A DNA stretch of 64,000 bases from Pseudomonas sp. HMWF032 (GCF_003060885.1 NZ_QAIG01000004.1:34095-98094), one strand, 5' to 3'. Shown: positions 9,567 through 19,385, counted from the first letter of the stretch. Notes: generated from the sequence alone by a model not told the origin. Program-made: numbers and translations.

Positions 9567-11528
9567 ATGCGCTGGTTTGCCAATCTGCGGATTGCTTACA
9601 AAATCGCCATCGTGCCAGTAGTGCTGTGCTTGCTACTTGTGATCTTGGGCATCGTCTCGTCGTTCTCACTGCAAAATATTGCTGGTCGGGCTGAAGTTGT
9701 GACACGAGACTTGGGGCCTAGCATTGAGCGCGTTGCTCAAGTCAGTGACAGCATGGCGCACTTGCAGCTTTCCGTGAGCCATTATGCACGCAGTGGCGAC
9801 ACAGAGGCTGAGTCGCTAATTGCAACGTTGGATCAGCAGCTGGGGCAGGCGCTTCAGGAAGCGACTCGTCGGCTGACTAATCCTGAGCAACAGCGTCTGT
9901 TGGCGTCTATCGCCGCGCTGCATGTGCAATACAGTGAGCTTTTCCGTGATCGGCTCGTACCGTTGAGCCAGCAGCGGCAGGTGTTGATCAGTGGCCAGCT
10001 AAGCGAGCACGGACCGGCTATTGAACAGGCATTGTCGGCCGTACTGACTAATGCTCAGCAGAGTTTCAATCTGGACGCAGTGTTCTATGCCAGTGCGGCG
10101 ATGCGTCATCTGTTGCTGGGGAGTCAGTATCTTTACCAGTTCCTGCAGGAAAATCAGGACGCTCAGGTTGCTGCTTTCACTCGTGAACTGGAGAGTGCGC
10201 AAAGCATGATTGGGGTCTTGCGGGACCGCAGTAGCAGTGAACGATTGATCGCACAGTTGACCCAGGCACTGGAGAGTCTTGAGCGCTACAAAACCGCAGC
10301 CGCCAATTTGGTAGAACTGGTCAAGCAGCGTAATGAGGCCTTGGCGCAGATGGATCGTATCGATCCACAAATTGCCGATCTGGCCAAGCGTTTACAGCAG
10401 CATCTGATGGTGAATATGCAGGATGCTGCCAAGGTCACTGACCATGCCGTCAAGCAAGTCAATCAGCTGCTTTGGGCGTTGCTGGTTGCCGCGCTGATTT
10501 TGGGTGGGGCGCTTGCTTACGGCGTAAGTCATGCTCTGGTACGTGGGCTGCGGCAGATTAATCTGATGCTGCAAGATATGGCCGAGGGAGAGGGCGACCT
10601 GACCAAGCGTTTGCCGATCCACGGCCAAGATGACCTCGGCTTATTGGCCAGTAGTTTTAATACATTTGTCGAGAAAATCCGCCAGACCGTTGCCGAAGTT
10701 GCGCATGCAACCCATACCCTTGAACGTGCAGGCGAAAATTTGCAGCAGTCGGCGCAACGTGCACATCAGAATGTCGAACAGCAACGCGGTGAAAGTGCTC
10801 AGATTGCTTCTGCCATGTCTCAGATGGCTGCCAGCGCTCAGGCAGTGGCCGGCAGTGCGGCGCAGGGGCAGCAACTGTCAGGCGATACTCATGAGGATGC
10901 CCAGGCGGGACTGCGTTGTGTCGAGAGCAATCGCCAGGCAATGCAGACACTTACCGATAAGTTTTCGCGTCTGTCTGAAGTGATTGAAAGCCTAAGCACT
11001 GACAGTGAGCGTATCGGCTCGGTATTGGCAGTCATCGGGTCGATTGCCGAGCAGACTAACCTGTTGGCACTCAACGCAGCCATTGAAGCTGCCCGTGCAG
11101 GTGACCAGGGAAGAGGCTTTGCTGTGGTTGCCGATGAGGTGCGTAACCTGGCGCGCCGAACACAAAGTTCGACTGAGGAAATTCAGGAAATCATTCAGAC
11201 CCTGCAACGGCGTAGTCAGGCGTCCATCACTGTGATGGCTGAAAGTCGTCAGGCGGTAGCGCTGGCACACGACAGTGCTGAGCAAACCAGTGGTTCGCTG
11301 CTGCGTATTACTGAAGCGGTGTCGGCCATCGATCAGAGTATTCAACAGCTGGTGGCTGCTGCTGCCGAGCAGGCGAACGTATCGGAAGGCATCGGGGCCG
11401 GATTGGTTCGAGCCAATCAGATCAATGAAAGTACGTTTGCCACCGTCGAGCAGACTCGGGCTGCAGCACAGAGTATTCGTGAGCTTGAGCAGCAGTTGAA
11501 TCGTCTCATCGAGCACTTTCAGGTGTGA
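9567..11528 (+). CDS. Methyl-accepting chemotaxis protein with HBM-sized ligand domain
   Basis: A 653-residue chemoreceptor. TM1 lies at about residues 11-31, a periplasmic helical domain of about 265 residues follows, and TM2 lies at about 301-322. HAMP follows, then the signalling domain with hairpin tip [19 protein letters not shown]. The size and all-helical nature of the ligand domain suggest the helical bimodular (HBM) class, which in Pseudomonas includes receptors for TCA-cycle acids and polyamines; the ligand here is unknown. I chose ATG at 9567 because AGGGGAGG precedes it and [12 protein letters not shown] leads straight into TM1. It replaces the genes that follow oprF in P. aeruginosa. 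Confidence 0.9.
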   Translation: MRWFANLRIAYKIAIVPVVLCLLLVILGIVSSFSLQNIAGRAEVVTRDLGPSIERVAQVSDSMAHLQLSVSHYARSGDTEAESLIATLDQQLGQALQEATRRLTNPEQQRLLASIAALHVQYSELFRDRLVPLSQQRQVLISGQLSEHGPAIEQALSAVLTNAQQSFNLDAVFYASAAMRHLLLGSQYLYQFLQENQDAQVAAFTRELESAQSMIGVLRDRSSSERLIAQLTQALESLERYKTAAANLVELVKQRNEALAQMDRIDPQIADLAKRLQQHLMVNMQDAAKVTDHAVKQVNQLLWALLVAALILGGALAYGVSHALVRGLRQINLMLQDMAEGEGDLTKRLPIHGQDDLGLLASSFNTFVEKIRQTVAEVAHATHTLERAGENLQQSAQRAHQNVEQQRGESAQIASAMSQMAASAQAVAGSAAQGQQLSGDTHEDAQAGLRCVESNRQAMQTLTDKFSRLSEVIESLSTDSERIGSVLAVIGSIAEQTNLLALNAAIEAARAGDQGRGFAVVADEVRNLARRTQSSTEEIQEIIQTLQRRSQASITVMAESRQAVALAHDSAEQTSGSLLRITEAVSAIDQSIQQLVAAAAEQANVSEGIGAGLVRANQINESTFATVEQTRAAAQSIRELEQQLNRLIEHFQV

Positions 11529-11559
11529 GTCGTCAGGGAGTCTCGATGAAATTATAGAA

Positions 11560-11676
11560 ATGCGACATGCACGCTCTGTGGTTCGACGCCTCGACCAGCA
11601 TGAGTCGTCGGCGCGGCGGCGTTGCATTATCGTGCGCCCCCTGTCGGCGCGGCCTCACAAGGGTCAGGTGCGCTGA
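11560..11676 (+). other. Possible 38-residue leader ORF upstream of brnQ
   Basis: ATG at 11560 to TGA at 11676 encodes a short Arg-rich peptide with an Ile-Ile-Val triplet near its middle (RRRCIIVRPL), about 90 bases before brnQ. There is no good ribosome site, and a second overlapping frame is also open, so this may be chance. It is listed because branched-chain codons before a branched-chain amino-acid carrier would fit attenuation. Confidence 0.2.
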
Positions 11677-11695
11677 CGTGTGTGGCCCGTGACCC
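11607..11695 (+). promoter_or_regulatory. Structured leader region before brnQ
   Basis: The 241-base gap before brnQ holds a direct repeat GTCGGCGCGGC (11607-11617 and 11643-11653) and an inverted repeat GGGTCA (11661-11666) / TGACCC (11690-11695). It is very GC-rich compared with the coding sequence. No known riboswitch was recognised. Confidence 0.35.
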
Positions 11696-11769
11696 CGCAG
11701 CCATCCTGTCCTGATCATGAGTCGGGAAAATCGGCACTTCTCTGACTTCCTGTTTTGGTACTGCTCTTA

Positions 11770-13083
11770 ATGAAAGCGTTGCAACGACTTGACCTTGTAG
11801 CCCTCGGCTTTATGACTTTTGCGCTGTTTCTTGGCGCAGGCAACATCATCTTTCCACCTAGTGCTGGCTTGGCTGCGGGTGAAAATATAGGCCCAGCAGC
11901 GCTGGGGTTTCTGCTTACAGGCGTTGGCTTGCCCCTGCTCACTATTGTCGCCTTGGCCCGTGTCGGTGGCGGTATGGCGTTGCTCACTGCGCCGCTGGGT
12001 AAACGGGCCGGACTGCTGTTCGCGGTCGCGGTGTACCTGGCCATCGGCCCGTTGTTTGCGACCCCACGAACGGCTGTGGTGTCGTTCGAAATGGGTGTGG
12101 TGCCCTTCAGTGGCGCCAGCAGCACGGCTTTGCTGATTTACACACTGGCCTATTTTGCTGCTGTACTGTTCCTCTCTCTGAATCCTGGGCAGTTGGTTGA
12201 TCGCATCGGTAAATACATTACCCCTGTACTGCTGGCTGCGCTTTTGGTCCTGGGAGGTGCTGCGCTGTTAGTACCTGCGGGGCCAATCGGTCAAGTGGCG
12301 CCGGATTACCAGCGTGCGCCGTTTGTGCAGGGCTTTCTGCAGGGCTACCTGACCATGGATACCCTCGGTGCGCTGGTGTTCGGCATTGTGATTGCCACCG
12401 CTATTCGGGATCGCGGTATCACCGACGGCAAGCTGATTACCCGTTACTCGGTGATTGCGGGTTTGATCGCTGCCGTGGGGCTGTCGCTGGTTTACCTCGC
12501 GCTGTTTTACCTCGGTGCGACCAGTCAGGGCATTGCTGGCGAGGCGCAGAATGGTGTGCAGATTCTCACCGCTTATGTGCAACACACCTTTGGCACAGCA
12601 GGCAGTCTGCTGCTGGCAGTGGTCATTACTCTGGCATGCCTGACCACCGCAGTGGGTCTGCTGACCGCCTGTGGCGAGTTTTTCAGCAGCCTGTTGCCGG
12701 TGTCTTATCGTGCGGTGGTGATCGCTTTCGGGTTGTTCAGCCTGCTGGTTGCGAATCAGGGGCTGACCCAGTTGATCAGTTTCTCGATTCCGGTGCTGGT
12801 TGGTCTGTACCCGCTGGCCATCGTGTTGGTGGCGTTGAGCCTGATGGATGGTCTGTGGTGTTCGTCGGCACGGGTTTTCCGTCCGGTGATGGCTGTCACC
12901 CTGGTTTTTGGCTTGGTCGATGGCCTTGCCGCTGCGGGTGGCAAGGCTTTCATTCCAGCGTTCTTCAGTGCTTTGCCGCTGGCGGACCAGAGTCTAGGCT
13001 GGCTGATTCCGGTTTTGCTGACCCTGGTATTGGCTGTTGTACTGGATCGTGTCCTGGGCGTTGCAAAACCCGCTGCAGCCTGA
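11770..13083 (+). CDS. brnQ: Branched-chain amino acid carrier (BrnQ/BraB type)
   Basis: A 437-residue inner-membrane symporter of the LIVCS family with about 12 hydrophobic segments. It takes up Leu, Ile and Val with Na+ or H+. The N-terminus LDLVALGFMTFALFLGAGNI with IFPPSAGLAAGEN is a family signature, and TPRTAVVSFEMG is also conserved. ATG at 11770 was preferred to the upstream in-frame TTG at 11755 because it begins the conserved helix. PAO1 has braB at the equivalent place upstream of htpG. Confidence 0.94.
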   Translation: MKALQRLDLVALGFMTFALFLGAGNIIFPPSAGLAAGENIGPAALGFLLTGVGLPLLTIVALARVGGGMALLTAPLGKRAGLLFAVAVYLAIGPLFATPRTAVVSFEMGVVPFSGASSTALLIYTLAYFAAVLFLSLNPGQLVDRIGKYITPVLLAALLVLGGAALLVPAGPIGQVAPDYQRAPFVQGFLQGYLTMDTLGALVFGIVIATAIRDRGITDGKLITRYSVIAGLIAAVGLSLVYLALFYLGATSQGIAGEAQNGVQILTAYVQHTFGTAGSLLLAVVITLACLTTAVGLLTACGEFFSSLLPVSYRAVVIAFGLFSLLVANQGLTQLISFSIPVLVGLYPLAIVLVALSLMDGLWCSSARVFRPVMAVTLVFGLVDGLAAAGGKAFIPAFFSALPLADQSLGWLIPVLLTLVLAVVLDRVLGVAKPAAA

Positions 13084-13100
13084 TGGCTGTTATTTACATC

Positions 13101-13125
13101 AGGCCGCTCACTGAGCGGCCTTTTT
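13101..13125 (+). terminator. Terminator after brnQ
   Basis: AGGCCGCTCA and TGAGCGGCCT form a perfect stem-loop followed by TTTTT. Confidence 0.9.
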
Positions 13126-13183
13126 GTTGGCCAGCTGAAAGCCTGGGCTGTCTATAATCGGCGCAGTTCAACAAGGAGTTAGC

Positions 13184-13918
13184 ATGCCGATCAGCGACTA
13201 TTACCTGCCACATTTGCTTGCTGTGCTCTGGTTCGTGATCTGTTGGGCCGGCTATACCCGATATGCCCAGGTCAAGGGGGGCACAACCCCCTGTCTGGCC
13301 AGTGTGCTGCACCTGTATCGTGAAGATTGGATGCGCCGCATGTTGCTTCGCGATAACCGTATCGCTGATGCCAATGTGATCGGCAACCTGGAGCGAAACG
13401 CCTCATTCTTTGCATCCAGCACGCTGATCATTCTTGCCGGTATCCTCACGGTGCTTGGCGCTTCTGATCGGGCGGTATCCCTATTGGCTGATTTGCCCTT
13501 TGTTCAGGCGGCCAGTCGCGAAGTCTCGGAGGTCAAGCTGTTGTGTCTGGGGGTGGTATTCGTCTATGCCTTCTTCACCTTCAGCTGGTGTATGCGCCAA
13601 TACAACTTTGCCGCTGTACTGGTGGGCTCGGCACCGATGATCGGTGAGCGGCATGTCACTGAGCAGGAGCGCAAAGCCTTTGCCGAACGCACCGCGAGGG
13701 TCATATCGATGGCCGCCAACCAGTTTAACCAGGGGCTGCGCGCCTATTACTTCGGCATGGCGACTTTGTCCTGGTTCATCAATCCCTGGTTTTTCATGCT
13801 GGTGACTGCCGGTGTCGTGCTGGTGCTATACCACCGCGAGTTTCACTCGGATGTGCTAGAGGTGATGGTCTATACCCAGACGCCGACATTCGATCCGCCC
13901 AAGGAGAAAAGCGAATGA
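13184..13918 (+). CDS. DUF599 family membrane protein
   Basis: A 244-residue protein with four likely membrane helices (about residues 8-25, 75-95, 120-140 and 190-215). The segment WMRRMLLRDNRIADANVIGN plus RNASFFASSTLI is typical of DUF599. Function unknown. AAGGAG precedes the ATG. Its last codons overlap the start of the MAPEG gene by 4 bases (ATGA), so the two are translated together. Confidence 0.85.
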   Translation: MPISDYYLPHLLAVLWFVICWAGYTRYAQVKGGTTPCLASVLHLYREDWMRRMLLRDNRIADANVIGNLERNASFFASSTLIILAGILTVLGASDRAVSLLADLPFVQAASREVSEVKLLCLGVVFVYAFFTFSWCMRQYNFAAVLVGSAPMIGERHVTEQERKAFAERTARVISMAANQFNQGLRAYYFGMATLSWFINPWFFMLVTAGVVLVLYHREFHSDVLEVMVYTQTPTFDPPKEKSE

Positions 13919-14307
13919 GCCTGCCATTTTGGTGCATCTTTATCAGTGCGATCCTGATCTTCGTCGCCAAGGCCCCGGTGGCCAGGGCCATGGCCAAAGA
14001 GGGTGGTGGCCGCTACGACAATCGCTATCCCCGTGATCAGCAGGCGCGCCTGAGCGGATTTGGTGCGCGTGCACTGGCGGCGCATATGAACAGCTTTGAG
14101 GCCTTTCCGTTGTTTACCGCTGGCGTGCTGATGGCTCATGTCACCAATAATCACGGCATTTTGGTTGACGTGTTGGCGGTGACCTTTGTCGTGGCGCGGG
14201 TGCTGTATCTGATTTTCTACTGGGCTGATCTGCACTGGCAGCGCAGTATGGTCTGGGTGGTGGGGCTGCTGTGCAGCCTGCTGCTGATGCTCACTCCGGT
14301 ACTTTAA
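13915..14307 (+). CDS. MAPEG family membrane protein
   Basis: A 130-residue protein with four hydrophobic helices and the family signature region ALAAHMNSFEAFPLFTAGVL. MAPEG proteins include glutathione transferases and peroxidases of membranes; bacterial short members have no assigned reaction. It overlaps the DUF599 gene by 4 bases and ends before a terminator. Confidence 0.86.
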   Translation: MSLPFWCIFISAILIFVAKAPVARAMAKEGGGRYDNRYPRDQQARLSGFGARALAAHMNSFEAFPLFTAGVLMAHVTNNHGILVDVLAVTFVVARVLYLIFYWADLHWQRSMVWVVGLLCSLLLMLTPVL

Positions 14308-14324
14308 TCGCCAATGGTTAAGCA

Positions 14325-14357
14325 AGCAGGCCCGCATTACGCGGGCCTGCTGGTTTT
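14325..14357. terminator. Bidirectional terminator between MAPEG gene and lipoprotein gene
   Basis: AGCAGGCCCGC and GCGGGCCTGCT form a perfect 11-bp stem with a 5-base loop, followed by GGTTTT. It lies between convergent genes. Confidence 0.8.
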
Positions 14358-14369
14358 CAGGTGAATGGT

Positions 14370-14660
14370 TTATTGGCCTTCTACGGCGTCCTTGATTTCA
14401 TCGCCGGCATCTTTGATGGCCTTGGAAGCGTCATCGGCCGCGTCTTCGATTTTCTCGCCAGTGGTTGGCTCATTACCGGTTACTTGATTGGTTTTTTGCT
14501 CAATGGCTTCGCCAGTCTTCTCAACAGCGTCGCCCATGGATTCGATGGCTTCAGCTGCGGACTCCTTGGCCGACTCTACTTTGTCTTCCGGCGTTTTTTC
14601 GCAGGCCGCCAGGCCGAGCATGGCGGCGAGAAGCAGGGCATAGGTGAATGGCTTTTGCAC
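14370..14660 (-). CDS. Small lipoprotein with amphipathic helical repeats
   Basis: A 96-residue protein beginning at GTG 14660 after AGGAGT. A longer ATG-started frame exists but lacks a ribosome site. The signal peptide ends in a lipobox LAAC, so the mature protein is lipid-anchored at about Cys20. The rest is Ala/Glu/Lys-rich with repeats such as ESAKESAAEAIESMGDAVEK and EDAADDASKAIKDAGDEIKD, a pattern seen in LEA-like or stress-induced helical proteins. It has no aromatic core and is probably extended or coil-forming. Function unknown. Confidence 0.8.
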   Translation of the reverse strand: MQKPFTYALLLAAMLGLAACEKTPEDKVESAKESAAEAIESMGDAVEKTGEAIEQKTNQVTGNEPTTGEKIEDAADDASKAIKDAGDEIKDAVEGQ

Positions 14661-14848
14661 AATAAATACTCCTGATAAGGGGTGAGCAATGTCTGGTTCT
14701 CCAGGCATAGCCATTAAACAGCGTAAGATCGCCGAAGTTCCGCGTCTTTTACTTGTGTTTTCAGGTGAGATGGGGCTCTTAGGGTGAAGCAGGTTTCATC
14801 AAGGAGTATCATGCTCGCCTTTCGTATGGTTGCTTCGGAACTGAAATC

Positions 14849-15313
14849 ATGAGCGAGTCCCCCATTGTTGAGCGGGCACAGCGGTTTTTATCAGTGCTGC
14901 GTCATTGCCAATTACTGGGCATGCGCGTGCACCGCGCAGAACCCCAGGGGTTGATCCTGTGTTTGCCTTACAGCCCCCAGATTGTTGGCAATCCGGAGAC
15001 CGGAGTGATTCACGGCGGCGCCATCACTACTCTGATGGACACCACTTGCGGTATTTCAACCGTGTGCGTGCTGCCTGAGTTCGAAATCTGCCCGACCCTG
15101 GATCTGCGCATCGACTACATGCGCCCGGCTGAGCCGAACAAGGATGTATTCGGTTTTGCCGAGTGCTATCGGGTGACCGAGAACATCATCTTCACCCGCG
15201 GCTATGCCTATCAGGACAATCCCGATGAGCCGATTGCCCATGTGGTGGGTGCCTTCATGCGTATGGGCAAACCGGCTGATCTACAACGTGCGGCTAAAGG
15301 AGCTGGTCAATGA
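14849..15313 (+). CDS. PaaI-type hotdog thioesterase
   Basis: A 154-residue hotdog-fold acyl-CoA thioesterase. The characteristic segment IVGNPETGVIHGGAITTLMD contains the HGG-x-x motif with the catalytic Asp region. It overlaps the next gene by 4 bases, and that gene encodes a paralogous hotdog protein, so the two may form a hetero-oligomer. Substrate unknown. Confidence 0.87.
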   Translation: MSESPIVERAQRFLSVLRHCQLLGMRVHRAEPQGLILCLPYSPQIVGNPETGVIHGGAITTLMDTTCGISTVCVLPEFEICPTLDLRIDYMRPAEPNKDVFGFAECYRVTENIIFTRGYAYQDNPDEPIAHVVGAFMRMGKPADLQRAAKGAGQ

Positions 15314-15756
15314 GCACCCTGAACCTCAACCAGTTGGTGCGTGAAGCCCACGAACAGAACAATTACGACAAGCTGATCAGCCTGATTCCCTATGCCAGGC
15401 TAATCGGCATCGAGTGTTTACGCCTGGGCGATGACATGGTGTTTCGTCTGCCAGCCAACCAGGACAATATCGGTAATCCGACCTTGCCGGCTCTGCATGG
15501 CGGAGTGATCGCCGGGTTTATGGAACACTCGGCCATGCTTCACTTGCTGATGTTCATGGGCATTCCACATTTACCTAAAATCATCGACTTCTCGATAGAT
15601 TACCTACGCGCCGGCCATTATCGTGACACCTTTGTACAGTGCCAGGTCTGGCGGCAGGGCCGCCGCGTGGCCAATGTGGCTATCACGGCCTGGCAGACCA
15701 ACCAGACCGAGCCGATTGCCACGGCACGTGCACACTTCAAGGTAGATGAGCCCTGA
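15310..15756 (+). CDS. Second PaaI-type hotdog thioesterase
   Basis: A 148-residue hotdog protein, distantly similar to the preceding gene. It has IGNPTLPALHGGVIAGFMEH at the active-site helix, where a Glu-His follows HGG instead of the Asp of its neighbour. The tail reads ATARAHFKV, typical of the last strand. It is co-translated with the upstream gene through an ATGA overlap. The two may have different specificities. Confidence 0.86.
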   Translation: MSTLNLNQLVREAHEQNNYDKLISLIPYARLIGIECLRLGDDMVFRLPANQDNIGNPTLPALHGGVIAGFMEHSAMLHLLMFMGIPHLPKIIDFSIDYLRAGHYRDTFVQCQVWRQGRRVANVAITAWQTNQTEPIATARAHFKVDEP

Positions 15757-15800
15757 GTGCGGCACTGGCCGCTTGCCGAACCCTTGCTAAGGAATACTGA

Positions 15801-17066
15801 ATGGATGCGCTGCTGATTCTGGGGGGCTTGCTGCTGATTCTCGCAGGCCTCGTTTGGCTGGTAATGCGCGCTTTTGCCACCAGCCTGCTGTGGGGCTGGG
15901 CCAGTTTTCTGCCACCGTTGGCGTTGCTGTATGCCTTGCGTCATTGGCGCTCGGCCCGCCCGGCCCTGGCGCTGTCGGGGATGGGGATCATCCCGCTGGT
16001 GGTCGGTCTGACCCTGCTGGCCAGCCATGATGCACAGCGCCTGGAAGCCATCCTCAGCTTGGCATGGCTTAAGCCACAAACGCCGGCGCCGGCCGAACTG
16101 GCAATTAATCTGCGCGGTGAGCTACATGGCCGGCCCTTCATGCCGCAACAGGCCGAACTGATCGACGGTGTATTGAGCCTGCGTGAAGGGCAGGATTTCT
16201 TTGCCCAGAGTGAGTTGGTGATCCGCCTGCCTAAGGCCGACAAAGGCCCGGTGCGGGTCGATGTGCTGCCTGCCGATGAAGGGATTCTGCCAGAGGTGGA
16301 AATCAGTTGGTTGTTGCCCGAGCAAGAGTTGCCCGAGGCGCGGCGCTTGAGCCGTGGTTACACCCTGCATCTGGACTTGCAGCCGCTGTCACCGAACAAG
16401 CTGGTTGGTGACTTCCATCTGGTGCTGCCGCCGCAGTTCAAGACCACCCTGAGCGGCAAGCTGGAGCTGTTCAGCAACGGCCTGCGCTACCGCGATGGCC
16501 AGGTTGATCGGCAGTTCGACTCCGTCGATACCCTGACCCATGTTGTTGAGGACTATCTGGAACGTCGTTTTGCCACGCGCCAAGTGCAGCTGCAGCCATT
16601 GGGCACGCTGAGCTTTGCTTATCAGCGTTTTGAGCTGAACGTGCAGGCGCGAATCAATGGTGATCTGCAGCAACTGCCGATCGTGCTGCAGAAGCAGGAG
16701 AAGCGTGGCTGGCAGGTGAGCGGTGACAACTTCCCTGCCTTGCCCAGTAATGAAACGGTGGCAGTCAAACCGGCGGCCGCGAGTGAGGCAGTCAGTGCTG
16801 CCGCCGCGGCCGCGCCTGAGCGGGTCAGCCGGCCCCTGGATCGCCGTGTGCGCTTCAGTCTGGACGGTTTGCTGCGCAGCCCCAACCGTTATCAAAACCT
16901 CAGCATGCGGGTTACAACCGAGCGCGGTAACAGTGCCGAAGGACGCTTTCAAGGCATTGACCAGCAAGGTCAAATCATCCTGCGCCAACGCATGAGCGCT
17001 CAGGGTGAGGTGACCTATACCTTGCAGCCGGAAGAAATAACCCGCATCGAACTGCTCGAACCTTAG
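15801..17066 (+). CDS. Membrane-anchored protein of unknown function
   Basis: A 421-residue protein. The N-terminus has three hydrophobic helices (about residues 2-25, 28-50 and 58-75). A soluble beta-rich region with no recognised motif follows, then an Ala-rich linker at about 325-345 (SEAVSAAAAAAPERV). The C-terminal 70 residues (VRFSLDGLLRSPNRYQNLSM to EEITRIELLEP) resemble a small barrel domain. In PAO1 an uncharacterised gene also precedes htpG. I cannot assign a role. Confidence 0.75.
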   Translation: MDALLILGGLLLILAGLVWLVMRAFATSLLWGWASFLPPLALLYALRHWRSARPALALSGMGIIPLVVGLTLLASHDAQRLEAILSLAWLKPQTPAPAELAINLRGELHGRPFMPQQAELIDGVLSLREGQDFFAQSELVIRLPKADKGPVRVDVLPADEGILPEVEISWLLPEQELPEARRLSRGYTLHLDLQPLSPNKLVGDFHLVLPPQFKTTLSGKLELFSNGLRYRDGQVDRQFDSVDTLTHVVEDYLERRFATRQVQLQPLGTLSFAYQRFELNVQARINGDLQQLPIVLQKQEKRGWQVSGDNFPALPSNETVAVKPAAASEAVSAAAAAAPERVSRPLDRRVRFSLDGLLRSPNRYQNLSMRVTTERGNSAEGRFQGIDQQGQIILRQRMSAQGEVTYTLQPEEITRIELLEP

Positions 17067-17147
17067 ACCTTGAAATTCCACCAGTTGCCCCCACCTGTAT
17101 GACATCCGCCGCACTGCGGCTTCGTCAACAACGTGGAGTAAGAGAGC

Positions 17148-19052
17148 ATGAGTGTGGAAACTCAAAAAGAAACCCTGGGCTTCCAGACCGAGGTGAAGCA
17201 ACTGCTGCACCTGATGATCCATTCGCTGTACTCGAACAAGGAAATCTTCCTGCGTGAGCTGATTTCCAACGCCTCCGATGCCAGTGACAAGCTGCGTTTT
17301 GAAGCGCTGGCCAAACCTGAGCTGCTCGAAGGCGGCGCAGAGTTGAAAATCCGCATCAGCTTCGACAAGAACGCCAAGACCGTCACCCTCGAAGACAACG
17401 GCATCGGCATGAGCCGTGAAGACGCGATCACCCACTTGGGCACCATCGCCAAGTCGGGCACCGCCGATTTCATGAAGCACCTGACCGGCGACCAGAAGAA
17501 GGACTCGCACCTGATCGGCCAGTTCGGTGTGGGCTTCTACTCGGCCTTTATCGTTGCCGACAAGGTTGAAGTGTTCAGCCGTCGCGCCGGTAGCCCGGCC
17601 AGCGAAGGCGTGCACTGGTCGAGCAAAGGCGAGGGCGAGTTCGAAGTGGCCACCGTTGAAAAAGCCGAGCGCGGTACCCGTATCGTGCTGCACCTGAAAA
17701 GCGGTGAAGACGAGTTTGCCGATGGCTGGCGCCTGCGCAACATCATCAAGAAATACTCCGACCATATCGCCTTGCCGATCGAGCTGCCGAAGGAGTTCCA
17801 CGGCGAAGAGAAGGACAAACCAGCAGAAGTTGAGTGGGAAACCGTCAACCGCGCCAGCGCCCTGTGGACCCGTCCGCGTACCGAGATCAAGGACGAGGAA
17901 TATCAGGAGTTCTACAAGCACATCGGTCACGATTTCGAGAACCCGCTGAGCTGGAGCCACAACAAGGTCGAAGGCAAGCTGGAATACACCTCGCTGCTGT
18001 ACACCCCGGCGCGTGCGCCATTCGACCTGTATCAGCGCGAAGCGCCTCGTGGTCTGAAGCTGTATGTGCAGCGCGTATTTGTCATGGATCAGGCTGAGTC
18101 GTTCCTGCCGCTGTACCTGCGTTTTATTAAAGGTGTGGTCGACTCCAACGACCTGTCGCTGAACGTGTCGCGCGAGATTCTGCAGAAAGACCCGATCATC
18201 GATTCGATGAAATCGGCGTTGACCAAGCGCGTGCTGGACATGCTGGAGAAACTGGCGAAGAACGAGCCTGAGCACTACAAGGGCTTCTGGAAGAACTTCG
18301 GCCAGGTGCTCAAGGAAGGCCCAGCGGAAGATTTCGCCAACAAAGAGAAGATCGCCAGCCTGCTGCGCTTTGCCTCCACCCGCACCGAGGATGGCGAGCA
18401 GAGCGTGGGCCTGGGCGAGTACATCGCGCGCATGGCCGAAGGTCAGGACAAGGTCTACTACCTGACGGGCGAATCCTACGCCCAGGTGAAGAACAGCCCG
18501 CATCTGGAGGTCTTCCGCAAGAAAGGCATCGAAGTGCTGCTGCTCACCGACCGTATCGACGAGTGGCTGATGAGCTACCTGACCGAGTTCGACGGCAAGC
18601 ATTTTGTCGACGTGGCCCGTGGCGATCTGGACCTCGGCAAGCTGGATTCGGAAGAAGACAAGAAGGCTCAGGAAGAAGTCGCCAAGGCCAAAGAAGGTCT
18701 GGTCGAGCGTCTGAAAACTGCGCTGGGTGAGCAGGTTGCCGAAGTGCGCGTTTCGCACCGCCTGACTGATTCGCCAGCCATCTTGGCCATTGGCGAGCAG
18801 GATCTTGGCTTGCAGATGCGCCAGATCCTCGAAGCCAGCGGGCAGAAAGTGCCGGATTCCAAGCCGATCTTCGAATTCAATCCAGGTCATCCGCTGATCG
18901 AGAAGCTGGACGCCGAAGCCGATGAAGATCGTTTTGCCGACCTCAGCCACATCCTCTTTGATCAGGCGGCTCTGGCTGCCGGCGATAACCTGAAGGACCC
19001 GGCCGCTTACGTGCAGCGTTTGAACAAGCTGCTGGTCGAACTTTCTGCTTGA
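17148..19052 (+). CDS. htpG: Hsp90-family chaperone HtpG
   Basis: A 634-residue cytosolic Hsp90. The GHKL ATPase motifs are all present: [27 protein letters not shown] and [11 protein letters not shown]. The middle domain ([20 protein letters not shown]) and C-terminal dimerisation domain are full length. It folds or remodels client proteins under heat and other stress. A purine-rich GGAGTAAGAG precedes the ATG. No obvious sigma32 promoter could be placed with confidence in the 80-base gap. A strong terminator follows. Confidence 0.97.
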   Translation: MSVETQKETLGFQTEVKQLLHLMIHSLYSNKEIFLRELISNASDASDKLRFEALAKPELLEGGAELKIRISFDKNAKTVTLEDNGIGMSREDAITHLGTIAKSGTADFMKHLTGDQKKDSHLIGQFGVGFYSAFIVADKVEVFSRRAGSPASEGVHWSSKGEGEFEVATVEKAERGTRIVLHLKSGEDEFADGWRLRNIIKKYSDHIALPIELPKEFHGEEKDKPAEVEWETVNRASALWTRPRTEIKDEEYQEFYKHIGHDFENPLSWSHNKVEGKLEYTSLLYTPARAPFDLYQREAPRGLKLYVQRVFVMDQAESFLPLYLRFIKGVVDSNDLSLNVSREILQKDPIIDSMKSALTKRVLDMLEKLAKNEPEHYKGFWKNFGQVLKEGPAEDFANKEKIASLLRFASTRTEDGEQSVGLGEYIARMAEGQDKVYYLTGESYAQVKNSPHLEVFRKKGIEVLLLTDRIDEWLMSYLTEFDGKHFVDVARGDLDLGKLDSEEDKKAQEEVAKAKEGLVERLKTALGEQVAEVRVSHRLTDSPAILAIGEQDLGLQMRQILEASGQKVPDSKPIFEFNPGHPLIEKLDAEADEDRFADLSHILFDQAALAAGDNLKDPAAYVQRLNKLLVELSA

Positions 19053-19066
19053 TTGTTGTAACCCCC

Positions 19067-19096
19067 AAAAAAGCCCGCCACTGGCGGGCTTTTTTG
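19067..19096 (+). terminator. Terminator of htpG
   Basis: AAAAAAGCCCGCCA and TGGCGGGCTTTTTT form a long stem with a T run, 15 bases after the stop. Confidence 0.92.
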
Positions 19097-19111
19097 TCGC
19101 TTTGTGGGCAA

Positions 19112-19359
19112 CGGCCTAGTTGCTGCTGTTCGCCTTGTTGTTCCAGCAATTCGGCGACCTGCGTGCTGTCATCGACAGCACGTTCGATAAAGTCGTCATC
19201 CAATTCCAGCGTGCGACCACGGCTGCGCAGCTGATTCAGCGCGCGCTGGGAACGCTGGCCATTGCGTCAGATCTGCACAAAGGCATCGTGCACGCAGTCT
19301 TCAGTCTGATCACTGCGGCCGAGTAGGGTGATGGCCAACCCGAACACCTGCGCTTTGCA
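19112..19359 (-). pseudogene. Remnant of an ECF sigma factor gene
   Basis: In one minus-strand frame this gap translates to VFGLAITLLGRSDQTEDCVH followed by DAFVQI, a stop (TGA where Trp is expected), then RNGQRSQRALNQLRSRGR and LELDDDFIERAVDD, LLEQQGEQQQ. The first part matches sigma70 region 2 (xxAEDxVHDAFVQIWR) and the second the end of region 2 and the linker (RALNQLRSRGR). About 20 residues between them are missing and there is no region 4. The 3' part fades into the htpG terminator, and the 5' part runs into the end of the pirin gene. I read this as a truncated, nonfunctional gene. Confidence 0.65.
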
Positions 19360-19385
19360 TGTCGTGCAAGTGCACATCTTCTCTG

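Noticed and set aside
16389..18950. 853-codon open frame antisense to htpG and the preceding gene
   Set aside because: Long only because GC-rich third positions remove stops on the other strand; it spans two real genes and has no recognisable domain.
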